Positions 38,091-47,290 of a DNA stretch of 64,000 bases are shown here, in pieces. Origin of the DNA: Paenibacillus sp. YPG26 (GTDB lineage Bacteria; Bacillota; Bacilli; Paenibacillales; Paenibacillaceae); the NCBI RefSeq assembly GCF_023704175.1, contig NZ_CP084530.1:1324001-1388000 (forward strand), read 5' to 3'. Under the pieces are notes generated by a model. The model was given only the letters and a program-made list of their open reading frames with translations, was not told the DNA's origin and did no database searches. A program made the translations under genes and the position numbers. Each line of letters begins with the position of its first letter. Within the stretch, counting starts at the first letter, position 1.

Positions 38091-39095
38091 ATGTTGCTGT
38101 GCATGCACCCAGCTTATAGCCGAATAGGCTCTTTCATTGCCATTCTGCTGCTGTGTTCTCTGAGCTTGAGCAGCTGCAGCACAGCCCATACCCCGGGCAT
38201 ACCGATAAACAAGCAGGGAGCCGAAGCACTTGCCAGCAGTCACCAGGCTCAGAGGTTAACCATGGCTATTATATTTGCAACTGCGGATCCTGTGTATAAG
38301 CAGGTGACAAAGAGTGCCAAGGCGGCAGCTGCTAAAGCGGACATTCAACTCATTGTCAAAGCTCCAAATGAAGCGAATCTAGAACAGCAAATCAGAATTA
38401 TGGAAAATTTGATTAAACAGAAGGTGGACGGGATTGCAATCAGCCCGGTGGACTCCGAGGCGATGACTCCGTATATTGATAAGGCAGCAGCGGCGGGGAT
38501 TAAAGTCATCTGCTTCGATAATGATGCGCCAAATAGTAAACGGCTGGCCTATTTCGGGATTGATAACTACGAAGCAGGAAGACGGATGGCAGAATACGTG
38601 GATAAACTGCTCGGCGGCCAGGGTATGGTCATTGCAGAGACCGGAATGATCAGTTTTAACAACATTCGTCAGCGGGTTGCCGGATTTAAGGACTATTTAG
38701 CGGGTTCATCCGGGGTTCAACTGCTGGAACTGCGCACAGACGGGGACCATGCTGACCAAGCTACCGCAAATATTGAAGAAATGATTGAAGACCATCCCCA
38801 TTTTGATGCGTTTGTCGGTTTTGATTCACAGGCGAGCTCATCAGCCATTCTTGTATGGAAAGCCAAGGGGTTACGTCAATTTGCGGTCACCTTCAACAAT
38901 ACGCCTCTAACCCTAAACGGGATTCGCAATGATCAGATTACGGCGACTATCGATCAGTCCGAAGATAGGTGGGGGGATATAATTCTTCAGCAATTGACCG
39001 CAGCTTGTTCAGGACAGCCTCTTCCAGTTGTTCAGCAATTGAATGCAAAAATCCTGACAAGGGACAATTGGAATAAAGAAGCTTTGGACAAATAA
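38091..39095 (+). CDS. Periplasmic-binding-type sugar lipoprotein in the two-component operon
   Basis: The 334-residue lipoprotein (lipobox 'LSSC') has a type I periplasmic-binding fold of the ribose/galactose class: 'KQKVDGIAISPVDSEAM', 'GIKVICFDNDAP', 'YFGIDNYEAGRRMAEY', 'DAFVGFDSQASSSA'. ATG 38091 lies directly against AGGAAGG, so an internal ATG at 38103 is possible. It starts five bases after the regulator's stop. Binding proteins so placed commonly act as extracellular co-sensors for the kinase instead of transport. It is more diverged from YtfQ than the next gene. Confidence 0.82.
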   Translation: MLLCMHPAYSRIGSFIAILLLCSLSLSSCSTAHTPGIPINKQGAEALASSHQAQRLTMAIIFATADPVYKQVTKSAKAAAAKADIQLIVKAPNEANLEQQIRIMENLIKQKVDGIAISPVDSEAMTPYIDKAAAAGIKVICFDNDAPNSKRLAYFGIDNYEAGRRMAEYVDKLLGGQGMVIAETGMISFNNIRQRVAGFKDYLAGSSGVQLLELRTDGDHADQATANIEEMIEDHPHFDAFVGFDSQASSSAILVWKAKGLRQFAVTFNNTPLTLNGIRNDQITATIDQSEDRWGDIILQQLTAACSGQPLPVVQQLNAKILTRDNWNKEALDK

Positions 39096-39128
39096 AGAGA
39101 AGGTCTAATCATACTCGGGGAGGTAGCT

Positions 39129-40163
39129 ATGAAGATGAGGCGGATCAGCATTCTGTTCGTCGTCTTAATATTCATTAGCGGTTGCCGGTCAGAGCAAAGC
39201 AGGGAAGTGGCGACACAAGAAGCAACAATTCTGCCTGCATTACATGAGCAGGAGTTCACGGAGCTTCCACAGGATCAGGAAAGGCCGCTCGTCCTGGGCT
39301 TCTCCCAGGTTGGTTCGGAGAGCGCATGGCGTGCGGCGAATACGAAATCGATCAAGGAAGCAGCCAAGCAGGCAAGTGTGGAGTTGTTATTTGAAGATGC
39401 GCAGCAGAAGCAGGAGAACCAGATTCAGGCAATTCGTTCTTTTATCACCCGCAGGGTAGATGTGATCGGCTTCTCCCCCGTAGTAGAGAGCGGCTGGGAA
39501 GAGGTACTTAAGGAAGCGAAGGATGCCGGGATTCCCGTTATTATCACAGACCGATCCGTTAACGTTGCTGACCCCTCGCTGTACATAACTCTAATTGGCT
39601 CTAATTTTACGGAAGAGGGCCGTAAAGCTGGTAAGTACGTACTTGATAAAATGCGACTGGTCCGCGGTCCGATTCAGATTGCCGAGATTCAGGGAACGCT
39701 GAATTCCGCACCAGCCATTGACCGGAAGAAGGGCTTTGAAGAGATGATATCCAGGAATCCTGCGATGTCTATTGTTGCATCGGATACCGGGGATTTCACA
39801 CGCGAATCGGGGAAGGCCATTATGACCGGGTACTTGAAGAAGTATGGCAAAGACATCCAAGTACTGTATTCCCACAATGATGATATGGCATTTGGAGCCA
39901 TTGAGGCGATTGAGGAGGCTGGACTTAGGCCGGGCAATGATATTGTGATCGTTTCTGTAGATGGTGGAAAAGAAGCTTTTCAGGCTATGCTTGCGGGCAA
40001 GCTGAACTGTACAGTGGAATGCAATCCACTGCTGGGACCTCAGCTAATACAAGCGGCCAAGGAGGTTGTGGCAGGTCATACGCTGCCCAAACGAATTGTC
40101 ACCCGTGAAGGAGTATTTACGAAGGGGACCGCTGCGCGGGCAATTGAGAACCGAAAATATTGA
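39129..40163 (+). CDS. Second YtfQ-like sugar-binding lipoprotein, probable co-sensor
   Basis: The 344-residue lipoprotein (lipobox 'ISGC') is a clear paralogue of the importer's binding protein at 29463. It keeps 'QVGSESAWR', 'QQKQENQIQAIRSF', 'PVVESGWEEVLKEAKDAG', 'APAIDRKKGFEE', 'GDFTRESGK' and the same C-terminal 'ENRKY'. GGGGAGG precedes ATG 39129. It is the last gene of the kinase-regulator unit. The two copies would see the same sugar, one for uptake and one for signalling. This division is inference. Confidence 0.85.
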   Translation: MKMRRISILFVVLIFISGCRSEQSREVATQEATILPALHEQEFTELPQDQERPLVLGFSQVGSESAWRAANTKSIKEAAKQASVELLFEDAQQKQENQIQAIRSFITRRVDVIGFSPVVESGWEEVLKEAKDAGIPVIITDRSVNVADPSLYITLIGSNFTEEGRKAGKYVLDKMRLVRGPIQIAEIQGTLNSAPAIDRKKGFEEMISRNPAMSIVASDTGDFTRESGKAIMTGYLKKYGKDIQVLYSHNDDMAFGAIEAIEEAGLRPGNDIVIVSVDGGKEAFQAMLAGKLNCTVECNPLLGPQLIQAAKEVVAGHTLPKRIVTREGVFTKGTAARAIENRKY

Positions 40164-40270
40164 AGAAAATGAAATAGAAATTCGAATAATTTCTAAAACA
40201 GCCTTGGTCCTGAATACAGGATGAAGGTTGTTTGACTTTGTCAAATCGGCTGCTTGTGCAGAAAAATATA

Positions 40271-40325
40271 TTGACATGAAATCGCTTACAAATTATAGTA
40301 ATCTCTAAGCTTACCGATAAGCTTA
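40271..40325 (+). promoter_or_regulatory. Mannanase promoter with perfect cre site in the spacer and 5'-end hairpin
   Basis: TTGACA (40271-40276), 17 bases, TATAGT (40294-40299). The spacer holds TGAAATCGCTTACA (40277-40290), a perfect match to the CcpA consensus TGWAANCGNTNWCA, so CcpA would block RNA polymerase when preferred sugars are present. The transcript would begin near 40306 with TAAGCTTA-CCGA-TAAGCTTA (40306-40325), an 8-bp 5'-terminal stem-loop of the kind that stabilises mRNA. Confidence 0.85.
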
Positions 40326-40575
40326 AACTTCGAAGTGAAGGGAGGGAAATCATGATTAGAAGATAGGCAGCTTTACTTTAATGTAGTCGAAGTCAATTGC
40401 ACTCCACGCTAGTTCAGTACTATGCATCATGTGCCCCTCACAGCTTCTTGTCTCCTTTCTATTCACCTTGCAGTCTAACACGTTCAGACATGATCCAATC
40501 TGGACTTCTGCAACATCACAACCTAATGCGTAACCTAATCTTTGTCCAAAAACAAAATTACGGAGGTTAAAGTTA
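40326..40575 (+). promoter_or_regulatory. Long 5' leader of the mannanase mRNA
   Basis: About 250 bases separate the 5' hairpin from the mannanase ATG. They contain a four-codon upstream frame with a strong ribosome site. Apart from that I see no gene on the plus strand. A minus-strand frame here ends 'WSAIDFDYIKVKLPIF', which looks like a carbohydrate-binding-domain tail and may be a fossil. Confidence 0.5.
40352..40366 (+). CDS. Four-residue upstream frame (MIRR) in the mannanase leader
   Basis: ATG ATT AGA AGA TAG follows AAGGGAGGG with six bases spacing, a stronger ribosome site than many full genes here have. Two rare-type AGA codons precede the stop. It could be a leader peptide affecting translation or mRNA stability, or the surviving start of a lost gene. 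Confidence 0.35.
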   Translation: MIRR

Positions 40576-42696
40576 ATGAAAAGAATGTTATCCTGCTTAA
40601 CTATTCTTGCTCTATTTATTAATTTGTTACCGCTTACAAATGCGGAGGCAGCAACGAGGGTTAATGTTGCGCTGAACAAAACTGCCACAGCAAGCTCCGT
40701 GGAGGATTCATCCAAGACAGCTGGACTAGCTTTTGATGGGAATTCATCTACCAGGTGGTCCTCCAGCTATTCGGATTCACAGTGGATCAGCGTGGATCTG
40801 GGCACAGCTACAAATATTAACGCAGTTAAGCTGAACTGGGAGACAGCATATGCCAAGTCCTACAGAATTGAGACGTCAAATGACAACAGTAATTGGACAA
40901 CTGTATATTCCACACAGGCAGGAGATGGGGGAATTGATGAGATTTCCTTTGCAACGAACAGTGCTAGATATGTAAGAATGTATGGAATCCAAAGGGCGAC
41001 GAATTACGGTTTCTCTCTTTGGGATTTCGAGGTATACGCTGCTAACGGAAATAATGAACCAGGACAAAGCGGAATTGTGTCTGGTGGAATCTACAAGGTG
41101 ACAGCGCAGCATAGCGGGAAAAGTCTTGAGGTAGCTGGCGGTTCGTCCGCAGATGGTGCCAATGTGCAGCAGTGGACGGATAACGGCAGACCGGAGCAGC
41201 AATGGAAGGCCGTAGATGTTGGTGGCGGATATTATAAGCTGATCTCTCAGTCCAGCGGTAAAGCACTGGATGTAGAGGGAGCATTCACTCATGATGGAGC
41301 CAATGTGCACCAATGGACAGACAATGGTCAGGCGAATCAAAAATGGAAAATCGTTGATGTTAGCGGTGGATACTATAAGCTGATTTCCGGATCTAGCGGT
41401 AAAGCCTTGGACGTTGCCGGCGGCTCGACAGCAGATGGAGCGAATGTCCAGCAATGGACGGATAATGGAAATGCACAGCAAAAGTGGAAATTCACCAAAG
41501 TCACAACACAGCAGGATATCACACCACCAACAGCTCCAACCAACCTCGCAAGTACATCTAAGACAGCCACAACAGCAACTCTCACCTGGGCAGCATCTAC
41601 AGATAATGTAGGCGTAGCAGGGTATGACATCTATAGAGGGACTACTCTCGCCGGATCAAGCACATCAACAAGTTATACAGTTACAGGATTAACTGCAGCT
41701 ACAGTGTACAGCTTCACCGTGAAGGCAAAGGACGCAGCGGGCAATGTGTCGGCCGCAAGCAATGCGGTAAGCGTCACTACGAACCCGGCCACAACGCAGC
41801 ATGCCGGATTCTACATTGATGGGACAACTCTGTATGACGCGAATGGGAATCCTTTTGTGATGAGAGGGATTAACCATGCTTACACCTGGTATAAAGGTCA
41901 GGAGGACGTGGCCATACCCGCCATTGCCAGAACAGGTGCGAACACGGTAAGAATCGTGCTTTCCGACGGGCAGCAGTGGACCAAGGACAGCTTGTCTGCA
42001 TTACAAAGGCTGGTTACTCTGTGTGAACAAAACAAGCTGATTGCTGTTCTTGAGGTGCACGATGGTACGGGCTCCGACAGCGCAGCTGTACTTGATAATA
42101 TTGCGAATTACTGGATCGAGATGAAGAGTGCCTTAATCGGGAAAGAGAAAACGGTGATCCTCAATATCGCAAATGAATGGTACGGCACTTGGAACGGAGC
42201 AGATTGGGCTAAAGGCTATATTTCTGTTATCCCTAAGCTTCGAAATGCCGGCATCAAGAATACAATCATGGTTGACGGCGCAGGTTGGGGACAATATCCG
42301 CAGTCGATCGTTGACTATGGAACACAGGTGTTTAATTCAGATCCTCAGAAGAATACAATGTTCTCTGTTCATATGTATGAGTATGCAGGCGGAAATGCTT
42401 CAACGGTTAAAAGCAACATAGACAATATTCTGAATAAGAATCTGGCACTGGTAATAGGTGAATTCGGAATTAGACACACAAATGGAGATGTGGATGAGGC
42501 AACCATCATGAGCTATAGCCAGCAAAAAGGCGTAGGCTATCTCGGATGGTCATGGAAGGGCAATGGCAGCGGACTTGAGTATCTGGATATGGCCAATGAC
42601 TGGGCAGGTACCAGTTACACGGAGCAGGGGAACGCAATCATTAATGGTCCGAATGGAATTAAGAACACTTCCAAGCTGGCTACTGTTTTTAACTAG
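40576..42696 (+). CDS. Secreted multidomain GH5 (subfamily 8-like) beta-mannanase
   Basis: The 706-residue exoenzyme is expected to hydrolyse internal beta-1,4 bonds of mannan and galactomannan. It has a signal peptide (1-26), a CBM32/F5_8 type C domain (about 28-155), a ricin-type CBM13 trefoil (about 165-310, three QxW repeats), a fibronectin type III domain (about 316-402) and a C-terminal GH5 catalytic domain (about 409-706). Catalytic glutamates are Glu534 in 'IANEWYG' and Glu629 in 'VIGEFGI'. The catalytic domain closely resembles Bacillus GH5_8 mannanases. GGAGG precedes ATG 40576. Expression is under the cre-containing promoter; the product sugars fit the neighbouring sensors and importer. 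Confidence 0.93.
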   Translation: MKRMLSCLTILALFINLLPLTNAEAATRVNVALNKTATASSVEDSSKTAGLAFDGNSSTRWSSSYSDSQWISVDLGTATNINAVKLNWETAYAKSYRIETSNDNSNWTTVYSTQAGDGGIDEISFATNSARYVRMYGIQRATNYGFSLWDFEVYAANGNNEPGQSGIVSGGIYKVTAQHSGKSLEVAGGSSADGANVQQWTDNGRPEQQWKAVDVGGGYYKLISQSSGKALDVEGAFTHDGANVHQWTDNGQANQKWKIVDVSGGYYKLISGSSGKALDVAGGSTADGANVQQWTDNGNAQQKWKFTKVTTQQDITPPTAPTNLASTSKTATTATLTWAASTDNVGVAGYDIYRGTTLAGSSTSTSYTVTGLTAATVYSFTVKAKDAAGNVSAASNAVSVTTNPATTQHAGFYIDGTTLYDANGNPFVMRGINHAYTWYKGQEDVAIPAIARTGANTVRIVLSDGQQWTKDSLSALQRLVTLCEQNKLIAVLEVHDGTGSDSAAVLDNIANYWIEMKSALIGKEKTVILNIANEWYGTWNGADWAKGYISVIPKLRNAGIKNTIMVDGAGWGQYPQSIVDYGTQVFNSDPQKNTMFSVHMYEYAGGNASTVKSNIDNILNKNLALVIGEFGIRHTNGDVDEATIMSYSQQKGVGYLGWSWKGNGSGLEYLDMANDWAGTSYTEQGNAIINGPNGIKNTSKLATVFN

Positions 42697-42715
42697 ACTT
42701 TAATACGGAATGAGA

Positions 42716-42746
42716 GAAGCCCGGGATACCCATCCCGGGCTTCTTG
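42716..42746 (+). terminator. Mannanase terminator
   Basis: A 12-bp stem GAAGCCCGGGAT / ATCCCGGGCTTC (42716-42727 with 42732-42743) is followed by TTG, with few T residues. The CCCGGG core resembles the sigK and 52032 terminators. Confidence 0.75.
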
Positions 42747-42836
42747 TGATTAATCAATCACCTTGAGAATCGTCCCAACTACGGTCTCTGCTATAAGTTA
42801 CATAGTCTTGGCAATCATTACCTAATAAATTGTTAA

Positions 42837-42865
42837 ACAAAAATCGATTTTTGTCGATATATAAT
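42837..42865 (+). promoter_or_regulatory. 18-bp perfect palindrome upstream of the chemoreceptor -10 box
   Basis: ACAAAAATCGATTTTTGT (42837-42854) reads the same on both strands and ends five bases before TATAAT (42860-42865). It sits where the -35 box and spacer should be, and no consensus -35 is present, so it may be an activator or repressor operator. Confidence 0.5.
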
Positions 42866-42932
42866 CTGTCCATGTAACTTTGCAGCGTGCTGCTTACTAT
42901 TTATTTTATTTAAACATCGGGGGGTTCTTTCT

Positions 42933-44621
42933 TTGGCAATTAAACTTCGAACTAGATTGTTACTCAGCTTTTTCTCCATAATCCTACTGTTCTTAACAAC
43001 AGTAACGGTTACGACAATGATGAACCAGACGATCTCAGGCCTCAATGACAGCATCTTTGAGTCTCAGAAAAGAATGGAAGTCATTCAGCGGTTGAATCTG
43101 TTTGCCAGAACGGCCAATGACAACGGGGCACATTATTTGCTTGCTCCGGACAATATGATGGGTAATTTCAAGAGCAGTTTTGATGAGACGGTTAAGTTCG
43201 TGGATCTGGAACTATCCAATCTTAAGAAAATGACCAAGGATCAGGGCAGCCTGAAGCAGATCGAGCAGTTCCGCACACTGTGGTCCCGCAATATGGAGTA
43301 CAAGAGAACCATTATGGACAAAAAGGCAGCTGGCGAGACCCTGACGGCTCAAGAGAAATACAGCAAGGAGTCGTTCGAATCCGTTGCCTTCTCCCTTCTG
43401 TCCTTCATGAAGGATGAACAGGCAAAGATTGAAATGTACAAAAATGAGATTTCCAGCATGAATCAAAGGGTTAAGCTGGTTAACTACTCACTGGTTGGCA
43501 TAGCCATCCTATTGTCTGTTGGAATCGCTTATCTGCTGTCTCGGTATATGATTAACCGGACCCGGAAGCTGATTCAATCTGCTGGTGCCGTAGCAGAGGG
43601 CAACCTTCAGGTTGAGGCATTAAGCTTCAAGGGGAGAGATGAGCTCTCTGAGCTTGCCACGGCATTTAATACGATGACAGATTCACTTAGAACCGTTATT
43701 GGAAGTGCGGAAATGGTGTCTATGCAGGTAGCGGCTTCTTCCGCTCAGCTGCAGGCCAGTGCTGAACAGACCAGCCAGGCTACTTCGTATATCGCTACAG
43801 TTATGCAGGAGATTACAGAAGGGACAGAGACTCAAGCCACTCAGGTTACCCAGAACCTGGATACCATCACGAACCTCTCGGACAAGGTGCATCACATAGC
43901 CAGCAATGGACAAGCTGTGCTGCAGACGGTTACTCATACCTCCGCAACAGCTATGCAGGGTAAAGATGATTTGATCAAGGTTATTCAGCAAGTTCGTACA
44001 ATTGAGAGCAGTAACGGCAAGCTTGCTGAAGTTATAGACGATCTGGAGCAGCAGGCCGTCCAGATAGGCAAAGCTACACAGCTCATTATGGATATAGCCA
44101 GCCAGACAGACCTGCTTGCCTTGAACGCAGCTATTGAAGCGGCAAGAGCCGGTGAGCAAGGGCGCGGCTTCTCGGTTGTAGCCCAGGAAGTCCGGAAGCT
44201 CGCCGAGCAGTCCCGTGTATCAGCTGATCAGATACAAGGCCTGATTACGGGTATCCAGCAGGAAGCTAATATGGCATCACAGGAAATGGAACAGGGAACT
44301 CTTGAGGTTCGTAAGGGAATTCAGCTAATTGAAGTGGCTGGGGATTCCTTCGAGAGAATTATAGAGCTCATTAATCAGGTGGAAGAAGACGTGCAGGGAG
44401 TTACCGCGTCGACTACCGAGATTATGACCGATACTGAATCTGTGGTCTCAGGTATAACCATGATCTCACAGATCGCTACTGAGAATTCATCAGGTACACA
44501 GAGTGTGGCTGCTTCAACTGAGGAACAGCTTGCCTCCATGGAGGAAATCTCCGCTTCCTCAACTGAACTAGCCAATTCGGCTGACGAACTTAAGCAGCTA
44601 ATCGGCAAATTCCGATTATAA
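42933..44621 (+). CDS. Methyl-accepting chemotaxis protein
   Basis: The start is TTG 42933, eight bases after GGGGGG. The 562-residue receptor has TM1 (about 9-30), an extracellular four-helix-bundle sensor (about 31-183), TM2 (about 184-206), HAMP (about 207-260) and a cytoplasmic signalling coiled coil. The conserved hairpin tip is near residue 390 ('[20 protein letters not shown]'), where CheA and CheW bind. Its place after the mannanase and before a solute-binding lipoprotein suggests taxis towards sugars, possibly through that binding protein. Confidence 0.93.
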   Translation: MAIKLRTRLLLSFFSIILLFLTTVTVTTMMNQTISGLNDSIFESQKRMEVIQRLNLFARTANDNGAHYLLAPDNMMGNFKSSFDETVKFVDLELSNLKKMTKDQGSLKQIEQFRTLWSRNMEYKRTIMDKKAAGETLTAQEKYSKESFESVAFSLLSFMKDEQAKIEMYKNEISSMNQRVKLVNYSLVGIAILLSVGIAYLLSRYMINRTRKLIQSAGAVAEGNLQVEALSFKGRDELSELATAFNTMTDSLRTVIGSAEMVSMQVAASSAQLQASAEQTSQATSYIATVMQEITEGTETQATQVTQNLDTITNLSDKVHHIASNGQAVLQTVTHTSATAMQGKDDLIKVIQQVRTIESSNGKLAEVIDDLEQQAVQIGKATQLIMDIASQTDLLALNAAIEAARAGEQGRGFSVVAQEVRKLAEQSRVSADQIQGLITGIQQEANMASQEMEQGTLEVRKGIQLIEVAGDSFERIIELINQVEEDVQGVTASTTEIMTDTESVVSGITMISQIATENSSGTQSVAASTEEQLASMEEISASSTELANSADELKQLIGKFRL

Positions 44622-44646
44622 ATTCTATAACCAGGGGTGACACAGT

Positions 44647-45891
44647 ATGATATTAAAACGATCTATGGCCGTTCTATTAATGTTTTCTTTAATATTAGTA
44701 AGTGCCTGTTCGAGTTCTTCCAAGTCAGAGCAGCCGGTAACCATAACTTTCGTAAGTACTTATGAAGGGAAGGAAGCTGAGTTCTTCTCAAGCAATATTA
44801 AAGCCTTCGAGAAAGAAAACCCAGGCATTAAGGTGAAAGTAGTCAATGTTGGTTTTGGCTCAGCTTCCAACTATGTCAAGACAGCAATGCTGGGGGATCA
44901 GACGCTGGATGGATTCAGATCCGACAGCTCCTGGGTTCCCGAGTTCGTTGAATTAGGGCTGCTGTATCCCCTTGATTCAATGATTGCTGCAAAGGACAGA
45001 GCTGATTTCAATCCGGCAGCGCTTAATTCCCTTGTTATTAACAACAAATTATACGGGCTGCCTACAGTAATGGAAGCTCCAGCGTTACTGTACAACAAAC
45101 GGATTCTTAAAGAGCTTGGATATTCCAATCCCCCGCAGACCATGGCCGAGATGATGGATATAGCGAAGAAAGCAACCAACGAAGGTCGTTACGGAATTTT
45201 TCTATCTGATGATTCATTCTTTGCTATTCCATATATTTGGGCGTTTGGTGGAGAGACCATCACAGATGACCGCAAAGTTCACATTGCCTCCCCTGATTCG
45301 ATTAAAGCTCTGGAATTCCTTCAAGAGCTTCGCAGCAGTGGAGTAACTCAGCCATACCCGGATTTCAGTGACAGCTATAATAAAATGATGACAGACTTCA
45401 AAGAGGGGAAATCCTCAATGATCGTGAATGGTCCGTGGGCTGTGAGTGATCTGCTAAGCGGCAGCGAGTTCAAGGGCTCGAATAACCTGGGAATTGCTCC
45501 AGTTCCAAAGGGACCTAAGGGACAAGGCTCGCCTGCGGGAGGACAGAGCTTTGTCATCTCCAAATACAGCAAGCATCCCGCAGAGACCTATAAGTTCATT
45601 CAGTATTTAACGAACTCGAAGAACCAGACCCAGCGAGTTAAGGAATTCAAGTCCTTACCTAGCCGTCTAAGTGTATATCAGGACCCAAGTCTGGCCAATG
45701 ACACAATTATTCAAAGCTTTAAGCAGGTATTGGCACTGGCCAAGCCTCGTCCACGTATTGCCGAAGGTGAAGACATGTTCGCCGACTTTACTTCTAATTT
45801 GGGCCAAATGCTGCTCGAGAAGATTACTCCCGAACAAGCCGGCAAAAACATTGAAGTGGCTTGGCGTGAACTGCTGAAGCTTGATCGATGA
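44647..45891 (+). CDS. Orphan family-1 sugar-binding lipoprotein
   Basis: The 414-residue lipoprotein (lipobox 'VSAC', Cys near 21) has the maltodextrin-type binding fold: 'ITFVSTYEGKEAEFF', 'YGLPTVMEAPALLYNKRIL', 'GKSSMIVNGPWAVSDL', 'PAGGQSFVISKYSKHP', 'AYKFIQ'-like helices. It starts 25 bases after the chemoreceptor stop, with AGGGGTGA before the ATG. No permease genes follow; instead a terminator closes the unit. It may present a sugar to the chemoreceptor or share a distant permease and ATPase. Confidence 0.85.
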   Translation: MILKRSMAVLLMFSLILVSACSSSSKSEQPVTITFVSTYEGKEAEFFSSNIKAFEKENPGIKVKVVNVGFGSASNYVKTAMLGDQTLDGFRSDSSWVPEFVELGLLYPLDSMIAAKDRADFNPAALNSLVINNKLYGLPTVMEAPALLYNKRILKELGYSNPPQTMAEMMDIAKKATNEGRYGIFLSDDSFFAIPYIWAFGGETITDDRKVHIASPDSIKALEFLQELRSSGVTQPYPDFSDSYNKMMTDFKEGKSSMIVNGPWAVSDLLSGSEFKGSNNLGIAPVPKGPKGQGSPAGGQSFVISKYSKHPAETYKFIQYLTNSKNQTQRVKEFKSLPSRLSVYQDPSLANDTIIQSFKQVLALAKPRPRIAEGEDMFADFTSNLGQMLLEKITPEQAGKNIEVAWRELLKLDR

Positions 45892-45929
45892 AGAAAAAGA
45901 GCTATTCTGAATAAAATATGATACAGCAG

Positions 45930-45970
45930 GGCAGCAATTAATCCTTCACAGGATTCAATTGCTGCCTTTC
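45930..45970 (+). terminator. Terminator after the chemoreceptor/binding-protein unit
   Basis: A GGCAGCAATT / AATTGCTGCC stem (45930-45939 with 45957-45966) with an inner AATCC / GGATT is followed by TTTCTG. Confidence 0.8.
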
Positions 45971-46015
45971 TGTCCTTTATAATAGGATTAATACTATGAA
46001 ACGAGGTGGAAGCAA

Positions 46016-46855
46016 TTGATCCTTACTCTTAATCCTGTAACAACAGGGGGAGCCTTCCTTGAATTCTTGGACGCAGCGAGTGGCGCTGGCTTTCCCGCGA
46101 TAGAATATGATATTCGGCCCTTTGCGGAGATTGCAGAGAAGCAGTCCCTTGAAGCGGCACGGGAGCTGCTGTCCTCAAGAAATCTTGTACTTGGCTGTAT
46201 TGGGCTGCCTGTCGAATTCCGGCGCAGCGAAGAGGAGTTCGAGCAGGAGCTGGCGGAACTTCCCCGTCTCGCTGCATTCGCCCGTGAGCTCGGTGTGGAG
46301 CGCTGCTGTACATGGCTCATGCCAACTACAGATGAACCGGTTGCCGAGTACACGTGCCGTACGGTGGTAAGACTTCGGAAGTGCGCTCAAATATTAGGCG
46401 CACAAGGGATCCGCTTCGGACTCGAATGGGTAGGTCCCAAGACTTTGCGTACTCAAAAGTATGATTTTATCCATGATCTTCGGGGTGCGTTAGATCTGAT
46501 TGACGCGATTGGAGAGCCGAACGTAGGCCTCTTGTTCGACAGCTTCCACTGGTTCACTTCCGGCGGGACCGCGCAGGATATTCTAAATCTAAGGTCAGAG
46601 CAGATTGTGCTGGTCCATATGAATGATGCCCCGAATGAGCCGGTGGATGAACAGCTTGATCAAGTGCGCCTGCTGCCGGGTGAAGGGATTATTGATTTGG
46701 CCGCCATGTTTGAAAGTCTCGGCAGAATCGGATACGACAGTTATGTGTCCGTGGAGACATTTGGTAAGGAGCTTCCGGCTTTAGGGGCCAAAGAAGCCGC
46801 TGTAAGAACGAAGGCGGCTGCGGACAAGACACTCCATGCGTTGAAGAATACATAA
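46016..46855 (+). CDS. Sugar phosphate isomerase/epimerase (xylose isomerase-like TIM barrel)
   Basis: The start is TTG 46016, five to six bases after GAGGTGG. The 279-residue protein has an AP-endonuclease-2 / IolE-type barrel with metal ligands in 'GLEWVGPK' (Glu), 'LLFDSFHWF' (Asp, His), 'VLVHMNDAP' (His) and 'YVSVETFG' (Glu). Such enzymes isomerise or epimerise sugars or inositol derivatives; the substrate cannot be specified. It is a single-gene unit next to the sugar locus. Confidence 0.85.
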   Translation: MILTLNPVTTGGAFLEFLDAASGAGFPAIEYDIRPFAEIAEKQSLEAARELLSSRNLVLGCIGLPVEFRRSEEEFEQELAELPRLAAFARELGVERCCTWLMPTTDEPVAEYTCRTVVRLRKCAQILGAQGIRFGLEWVGPKTLRTQKYDFIHDLRGALDLIDAIGEPNVGLLFDSFHWFTSGGTAQDILNLRSEQIVLVHMNDAPNEPVDEQLDQVRLLPGEGIIDLAAMFESLGRIGYDSYVSVETFGKELPALGAKEAAVRTKAAADKTLHALKNT

Positions 46856-46917
46856 AATTCAGCATGAGGTACAAGATATAAGGAGACAAGAATTAGAAAT
46901 GAAGGAGGGGATATGGA

Positions 46918-47100
46918 ATGGAGAACAAGTCTCACAGCGGGAACTATAGAGGAACAACGAACATGAAGGCCAAGAATCAGGACATGGCTTTTGTGAATGA
47001 TACGCTGGAGAATGCCAAGAACACGACGCCTGTGAATACGATGAAGGATGACGTTAACGAGGGGAATGAACAAGAGCCCCTAAATCTGAATGGGGTATAA
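46918..47100 (+). CDS. Small hydrophilic protein of unknown function
   Basis: The 60-residue protein is rich in Asn, Lys, Thr and Glu, with no hydrophobic segment. An excellent ribosome site (AAGGAGGGG) lies nine bases before the ATG and a terminator follows, so it is probably expressed as a single gene. The composition suggests a disordered small protein, perhaps sporulation- or stress-related; I recognise no family. Confidence 0.6.
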   Translation: MENKSHSGNYRGTTNMKAKNQDMAFVNDTLENAKNTTPVNTMKDDVNEGNEQEPLNLNGV

Positions 47101-47131
47101 ACTCAGAATCTTTCTGTCTGAGTACAGCGAC

Positions 47132-47175
47132 AAAAGCCTGGATTTGCGGTAACAGCCGCAGGTTCAGGCTTTTTC
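47132..47175 (+). terminator. Terminator after the small hydrophilic protein gene
   Basis: AAAAGCCTG / CAGGCTTTT (47132-47140 with 47165-47173) with an inner TGCGG / CCGCA hairpin, ending in TTTTTC. Confidence 0.8.
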
Positions 47176-47290
47176 TTCGTAATCTCCATCTGGGAGATAG
47201 ATCATTCAATGATTCGTACTTGCTGCCTGCGCATATGATCTACAAGCCAGGGATTAATCGTTAGATTTGATTAGGGAGTTGGTCTACCTA

